Of a stretch of 64,000 nt of DNA, positions 59,770 through 64,000 are shown piece by piece. Location: contig JBIQLG010000003.1 of NCBI GenBank assembly GCA_044464485.1, forward strand, positions 195,374 through 259,373, written 5' to 3'. This DNA comes from Terrimesophilobacter sp044464485. GTDB taxonomy: Bacteria; Actinomycetota; Actinomycetes; Actinomycetales; Microbacteriaceae. The position numbers and the translations under genes were made by a program. The stretch's first letter is position 1. Each line of letters starts with the position of its first letter. The notes beneath the pieces are model-generated. The model was not told the DNA's origin, did no database searches, and worked only from the letters and a program-made list of their open reading frames with translations.

Positions 59770-61188
59770 TCAGCGCGCGGCGATCACGGCCTGCAGCCAG
59801 CGGTACGAGTCCTTCGGGGTGCGCTCCAGGGTGTCGAAGTCCACGTGCACGAGTCCGAATCTCTGGGTGAAGCCGGCCGCCCATTCCCAGTTGTCGAGCA
59901 GCGACCACACGTAATAACCGCGAATATCCAATCCCGGAGCACCGTGCGCGGCAACCGACAGGTGGCTGGAAAGGTAGTCGATCCGCAGCGGGTCATGGTA
60001 ATTTCCCTTGTCGTCCCGCCGCTCCGGATAACTCACACCTCCCTCCGTGATGTACACGGGCGGAAGTGCATCGCCGTAGCGTTCCGCAACTTCGCTCAAC
60101 GCAACACCGAAGTATCCGGGAGCCACTGGCCACCCGAATCCTGTAGTGGGGAGCTCGGGGAACGGCTCCAGTGAGAACGGAACACTCTTGATGACCTCGG
60201 TCGCACCGTCGGGCGTCTCCGCGATCTTCGGCGACCCCGCTCGGATTCGCGTGGGCATGTAGTAGTTCAGTCCGTAGAAGTCCAGCGGCTGGTGAATTAT
60301 CTTCAGGTCGTCGTCGTCCACTTCGCGCAGCGCCCTGAACAAGCGGCCAGAGCCCAGTGGAGGCTTGGGGTACGTGCCCAGGAGCACCGGATCCGCAAAA
60401 ATCCGATTGTGCACGATGTCGAACACGCTCGCAAAATACCGATCGGTAAATCGATCTCGAGACGGCACGATGGGCGAGTGCACATTGGTGAGGCCAATGC
60501 CGCCCGAGACCCCGGCAGAGCGCAGCGCTTGCGCGGCATAGCCATGGCCGAGCAACTGGTTGTGCGCGGCGGGCAGGGCATCGAACAGCAGTTCAAAACC
60601 GGGGGCGTGAATGCCCAGGGCGTAACCATTCAAGGTGACGGTGGTCGGCTCGTTGATCGTGACCCACTTGTCGATGCGGTCTCCGAACGCGTGCGCCGCG
60701 AGTTCCGCGTAGTCGCCGAGACGCTTCGCAGTGTCGCGCGCGAGCCAGCCGCCAGAGCTCTGCAACTCTTCCGGCGTGTCCCAGTGATACAGCGTCGCCA
60801 TGGGTCGGATGCCCGCAGCGAGCAGTTCATCGATGAGTCGGTCATAAAACGCTACGCCCTCTCGGTTTGCGGCACCCTTTCCGCCCGGTTGGATGCGCGG
60901 CCACGAGAGCGAGAAACGATAGGAGTCAACGCCCAGATCCTTCATGAGCGCGACATCCTCGCGGAAGCGGTGATAGTGGTCGTCCGTCACCTCGGCCGTG
61001 CTTCCGTCCAGAATCCGCCCGGGTTGCGCCATGAACGTGTCCCAGGTTGACGGTCCGCGGCCACCCTCACGAACCGCGCCTTCAATCTGGAATGCCGCGG
61101 TCGAGACGCCGACCGTGAAATCGCGCGGAAGCTGTCGGGCAAATTCGCTCGGCTCGCTGAGTTTCACGGAGTCGCTGTCGCCGTTCAT
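59770..61188 (-). CDS. Beta-glucosidase-type glycoside hydrolase, family GH1
   Basis: A 472-aa cytoplasmic-type hydrolase (no signal peptide). The acid/base Glu is in TINEP (Glu180); the nucleophile is in YITEGG (Glu382), where the usual family signature is TENG, so the residue after Glu is Gly rather than Asn. FTVGVSTAAFQIEGA at the N-terminus and SLLDNWEWAAGF near the end are typical of GH1. It could cleave beta-glucosides or galactosides. It overlaps the stop region of the upstream lactone oxidase by 4 bp (61185-61188), in a minus-strand operon. Confidence 0.95.
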   Translation of the reverse strand: MNGDSDSVKLSEPSEFARQLPRDFTVGVSTAAFQIEGAVREGGRGPSTWDTFMAQPGRILDGSTAEVTDDHYHRFREDVALMKDLGVDSYRFSLSWPRIQPGGKGAANREGVAFYDRLIDELLAAGIRPMATLYHWDTPEELQSSGGWLARDTAKRLGDYAELAAHAFGDRIDKWVTINEPTTVTLNGYALGIHAPGFELLFDALPAAHNQLLGHGYAAQALRSAGVSGGIGLTNVHSPIVPSRDRFTDRYFASVFDIVHNRIFADPVLLGTYPKPPLGSGRLFRALREVDDDDLKIIHQPLDFYGLNYYMPTRIRAGSPKIAETPDGATEVIKSVPFSLEPFPELPTTGFGWPVAPGYFGVALSEVAERYGDALPPVYITEGGVSYPERRDDKGNYHDPLRIDYLSSHLSVAAHGAPGLDIRGYYVWSLLDNWEWAAGFTQRFGLVHVDFDTLERTPKDSYRWLQAVIAAR

Positions 61189-62513
61189 ACGCCCAGCACC
61201 CGATCCAGATATGCGTTCGCAAAGATGCGGTCAGGGTCCAGTTGATTGCGCACGGCCAGGAAGTCCTCGAATCGCGGATAGACGGCGCGCAGCGAGTCAG
61301 CATCCTGAAAGTGGATCTTGCCCCAGTGCGGGCGCCCCTCGAATCCGCGCATGATGTCTTCCACCGCGTGGAAGTAGTCGAGGTGGTTTTCACGCCAGTA
61401 GCGGTGCACCGCGATGTATCCACTCGGCCGACCTGTGGCGGTGGAAAGCCAAAGGTCGTCGGCCGCGGCCGCCCGAACCTCGATGGGAAACGAGATGCGC
61501 CATCCGCGTTCGCTGATGAGCTTCTTTACCGCGCGCACCGCATCAGGCACTGCCTCGCGAGGGATCGCGTACTCCATTTCTCGGAATCGCACCGTGCGTT
61601 TTGTCGTGAACACCGAGGTAGAGATATCCGTGAAGGTGCGGTCGCCCGTGAGTTTGGTGGCGAGTCGGTTGATGCCAGGAATGGTAGCGGGAAGAGCCTT
61701 GCCTGTGGCGCACGTGAGCCGGAACACCCCGTTCGACATGAGGGTGTCGTCGAACCAGCGTCGTACCGGCGCGAGTGGCGAGAGAGCAGCATCCGCCGGA
61801 TGACGCGTGTTGGTTTTTGTGAGCACAGTGTCGGTGTGCGGAAACCAGTAGAACTCGAAGTGATCGCTGTTGTCCACTCTGGTCTGATAGTTGTCGAGTA
61901 CGGCGTCAAAACCTTCCGGCCGCTCATCGGCGTGCAGCGCGAACGCGCGGACGCACTGGATGGTCAGTTCCACGAGGATTCCGAGCGCGCCCAATCCGAG
62001 TTTCACGGCGGGAAGGAGTTCCGCGTTCTCGGAGGCGCTGACCCGCAGCAGTCCGCCGTCGGCGGTGACGAGCGTGGCCCCGACCACCTGCGCGGCGAGT
62101 CCCCGAAATGCCTCGCCCGTGCCATGGGTTCCCGTGGAAACGGCGCCGGCAATCGTCTGCCGGTCGATATCGCCAAGGTTCTCCATTGCCAGACCGTACG
62201 GCGCGAGGAGCGCCGGCAACTGATAGAGGTTCGTGCCGGCGCCAAGCGTGACGCGACGAAGTTCCGCATCCACGTGGTGCACGCCATCAAGGCCCGCAAC
62301 GTCGATCTGTATTCCCGGTGCCGCAGCGATGGCGGTGAAACTGTGCCCGGCACCTATCGCTTTGACGGGCAGCCCCAGATCTCGCGCCTTCCTTACTATC
62401 GCGACAACTTCATCGACGCTCGTCGGTCTGGCGACGTAGACCGGCTCTGCCGATTCCACGCGCCCCCAGTTGCGCCATTGGCGTCCCGCACTCAACTGCG
62501 GTTCGGCACTCAC
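61185..62513 (-). CDS. FAD-linked sugar-lactone oxidase (D-arabinono-1,4-lactone oxidase type)
   Basis: A protein of about 442 aa of the vanillyl-alcohol oxidase fold. The N-terminal FAD-binding domain has GAGHSFT (about residues 55-61), where the His is the usual covalent flavin site, and TGTHGTG (about 127-133). The C-terminal domain has HWGKIHF, a motif of aldono-lactone oxidases. I prefer GTG 62513, which overlaps the previous stop by 4 bp, over GTG 62519. It sits between a PLP enzyme and a GH1 hydrolase, suggesting oxidation of a sugar or sugar lactone; the substrate is unknown. Confidence 0.92.
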   Translation of the reverse strand: MSAEPQLSAGRQWRNWGRVESAEPVYVARPTSVDEVVAIVRKARDLGLPVKAIGAGHSFTAIAAAPGIQIDVAGLDGVHHVDAELRRVTLGAGTNLYQLPALLAPYGLAMENLGDIDRQTIAGAVSTGTHGTGEAFRGLAAQVVGATLVTADGGLLRVSASENAELLPAVKLGLGALGILVELTIQCVRAFALHADERPEGFDAVLDNYQTRVDNSDHFEFYWFPHTDTVLTKTNTRHPADAALSPLAPVRRWFDDTLMSNGVFRLTCATGKALPATIPGINRLATKLTGDRTFTDISTSVFTTKRTVRFREMEYAIPREAVPDAVRAVKKLISERGWRISFPIEVRAAAADDLWLSTATGRPSGYIAVHRYWRENHLDYFHAVEDIMRGFEGRPHWGKIHFQDADSLRAVYPRFEDFLAVRNQLDPDRIFANAYLDRVLGV

Positions 62514-63742
62514 AGCCACGATTTACCCTCTCCCCTGTACGTCGGATACGTTGCAACAATTCGCTCGCCCTGCACGAGCGCGAACTCCTCGAGATGTTCC
62601 GACAGCTCCCCGGCCTTCGTGTGGCGGAACCACACCCGGTCTCCGACATCCAGCCCGGACGCGCGGGTGAACGGTGTCTGCACTTCGCCTGCCATCTCAC
62701 GTGGCACCATCCGCAGCCCTTCCGGCCAAACCGCCTTCGGCACCCGATCCCGAGCAGGCGGGCCGGACGCCATCCAGCCGCCCCCCAGAACCGTCGCCAT
62801 GTCGGGACGAGGTTTTCGCACCACCGAAAGTGCGAATGCTGCGGCGGGCGCAGGCTGAAAGCTCGAGTAACTGTCGAACAGGTGCGGGCCGAACAGTCCG
62901 CTGCCCGCGGCAATCTCTGTCACGCACGGCTCGGAACTTGTCGTCTCAATGGATCCCGTGCCCCCGCCGTTCACAAACTCGAGATCGGCAATCTCGCGCA
63001 CTGCGGCGACAGCTGCCGCACGGCGAGCGGCAAGCTCCGCCGCCGAACGGTGCTGCATCCACCGCACAACGGCACCGAACACGGGGCGGCCCGGCGGCTC
63101 ATCCACGGTACCGGCGATCTGTCCCTCGTAGGCCATGAGGCCCACGAGCCGAAAGCCGACCCGCTCATCGATGAGTTCGGCAAGGCGACGCGCCTGTTCG
63201 ACCGAGTGCACGGGAGAACGCCACGTGCCCATGTGGCCGAGGAGTTTCGAGTTCCAGGACGCGTCGACCTCCATGCACAACCGGAGAGTGGATCGCGTGC
63301 TCGGCGCAATCACCGAGTCGATGAAATCAAGCTGGTCGGCCGAATCGACCATGAGTGTGATGCGGGCGGCGAGCTGGTCGTCGCGGCCGAGCCGTTCTAT
63401 TGCGGCGCGGTCAACGCTCGGGTAGCCCACCACGACATCCTGAATCGTTTCGGCCAGCCACAACGCCTCCGGCAGAGTGTAGGCGAGGACGCCGTGATAG
63501 CCGGGCAGCGCCTCGACGGCTTCGATGACGCCCCGAACACGCAGAGACTTGCTCGCCACGCGGATGGTGGTCTCACCGCCGCGCTCATCCCGGCGGTCGA
63601 GCAGGCTGTGGGCATTGTAGGCGAGCGCCTCCTGCGCCAGCACGCCGAACGGCGTATCGAGGTGGGCGGTTGCGGCGGCCAGCGTCGGCCAATAGTTCGC
63701 GGGCGACTCCCACGGAGCTTCGGCGGATCGGTCGAGCTTCAT
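62510..63742 (-). CDS. Type III-fold PLP enzyme (alanine racemase-like, amino acid deaminase/aldolase)
   Basis: A 410-aa protein with an N-terminal TIM-barrel domain of the alanine racemase / D-threonine aldolase kind. The PLP lysine is Lys65 in TTIRVASKSLRVRG. VNGGGTGSIE (about residue 261) is the phosphate-binding loop, and the C-terminal segment FALSVVRKPRPDMATVLGGG is the second domain. In annotation of related species this type is called amino acid deaminase/aldolase; the reaction is uncertain. I chose ATG 63742; the frame continues upstream across the MFS gene. It overlaps the lactone oxidase by 4 bp. Confidence 0.88.
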   Translation of the reverse strand: MKLDRSAEAPWESPANYWPTLAAATAHLDTPFGVLAQEALAYNAHSLLDRRDERGGETTIRVASKSLRVRGVIEAVEALPGYHGVLAYTLPEALWLAETIQDVVVGYPSVDRAAIERLGRDDQLAARITLMVDSADQLDFIDSVIAPSTRSTLRLCMEVDASWNSKLLGHMGTWRSPVHSVEQARRLAELIDERVGFRLVGLMAYEGQIAGTVDEPPGRPVFGAVVRWMQHRSAAELAARRAAAVAAVREIADLEFVNGGGTGSIETTSSEPCVTEIAAGSGLFGPHLFDSYSSFQPAPAAAFALSVVRKPRPDMATVLGGGWMASGPPARDRVPKAVWPEGLRMVPREMAGEVQTPFTRASGLDVGDRVWFRHTKAGELSEHLEEFALVQGERIVATYPTYRGEGKSWL

Positions 63743-63749
63743 CCGGTAC

Positions 63750-64000
63750 CTATCGGACCGCCCGCACCGGGATGACCGCGAGGCCACCGACGAGAGCGGA
63801 GATCGCGGCGAGCAGGAACAGCCCCTGGAATCCAACGAGCGCGGCGACCACGAATGCACCGAGCAGGGGTGCAATCGCCTGAGGAACGGTCGTCGCGATG
63901 TTCATGATGCCGAGGTCCTTGCCGCGCGCCGCAGCGTACGGAAGAACCTGGGTGGCGAGGGCCTGGTCGACCGAGAGGAAGCATCCGTAGCCGAGGCCGA
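63750..64000 (-). CDS. MFS transporter, C-terminal part (cut by window end)
   Basis: The last 83 residues of a membrane transporter, open at the right window edge. The sequence shows GYGCFLSVDQALATQVLP, then a short loop with ARGKDLGIMNIA and TVPQAIAPLLGAFVVAALV, the TM10-TM11 region of major facilitator proteins of the sugar/drug type, and a final helix. It begins the operon MFS, PLP enzyme, lactone oxidase, GH1 (7-bp gap to the next gene). Substrate not determined. Confidence 0.85.
   Translation of the reverse strand, partial: GLGYGCFLSVDQALATQVLPYAAARGKDLGIMNIATTVPQAIAPLLGAFVVAALVGFQGLFLLAAISALVGGLAVIPVRAVR

Noticed and set aside
58361..59908. A 515-codon minus-strand frame across the exporter genes
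   Set aside because: It runs antisense to the ABC ATPase and permease and crosses the repeat region and the GH1 gene end; no homology pattern is seen.
61242..62858. A 538-codon plus-strand frame
   Set aside because: Antisense to the lactone oxidase and PLP enzyme; His- and Arg-rich shadow translation.

Overview
The window looks like chromosomal DNA of a high-GC Gram-positive bacterium (Actinomycetota), most likely a member of the Microbacteriaceae. The evidence is a mycothiol S-conjugate amidase (mca), a deazaflavin (F420)-type nitroreductase, a large surface protein ending in an LAxTG-type sorting signal, actinobacterial small proteins (DUF4307-, DUF4245- and DUF6264-like), a CASTOR/POLLUX-type channel, and many genes whose start codon lies only 6-8 nt below a -10-like hexamer (leaderless layout). 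The family call is inference; no rRNA or tRNA gene is present to confirm it.

Layout. 1-12.0 kb: two paralogous oligopeptide ABC importers on the minus strand, each in the order lipoprotein, permease B, permease C, fused double ATPase. The upstream cassette is interrupted by a plus-strand PH-domain gene, and the downstream cassette runs off the left edge. 12.2-13.4 kb: a DCC-type thiol protein and a CPBP membrane protease. 13.4-18.1 kb: the glycine cleavage operon gcvT-gcvH-gcvP under a tandem glycine riboswitch. 18.2-23.6 kb: ion channel, deazaflavin oxidoreductase, acyl-CoA dehydrogenase, GNAT and DinB proteins. 23.6-26.8 kb: eroded-looking small membrane ORFs and a 915-aa sortase-anchored surface protein. 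27.1-34.3 kb: ppx/gppA, DUF2165, DUF4177, ychF, a DEDD exonuclease, rmuC and the divergent glpX/fba pair (gluconeogenesis/glycolysis).

34.4-38.4 kb: ispH followed by a small membrane protein, an orphan sensor kinase and a degenerate kinase-like membrane protein, with no response regulator nearby. 38.5-44.7 kb: a tightly coupled operon of a DEDD exonuclease, an uncharacterised 443-aa protein with a possible nucleotidyltransferase signature, xseA, xseB and DUF4245, then carbonic anhydrase and fumC. 44.7-52.1 kb: a membrane protein, PIN-PhoH, class V aminotransferase, uppS, hemolysin III, mca, DUF4307 and greA. 52.1-59.6 kb: ilvA, AI-2E transporter, YcaQ-like glycosylase, lemA-htpX, and a TetR-ABC exporter set. 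59.6-64.0 kb: a 43-bp tandem repeat, then a minus-strand operon of an MFS transporter (cut by the window end), a type III-fold PLP enzyme, a sugar-lactone oxidase and a GH1 glycosidase.

Most of the window is ordinary core genome: I see no insertion sequence, prophage, CRISPR array or classic defence island. The best candidate for an undescribed function is the exonuclease plus putative nucleotidyltransferase pair fused by 4-bp overlaps to xseA-xseB (38527-41929). Second-tier points are the orphan kinase pair, the enlarged permease of the second peptide importer, the shared operator-like inverted repeat between glpX and fba, and the duplicated-domain surface protein with its structured 5' region.
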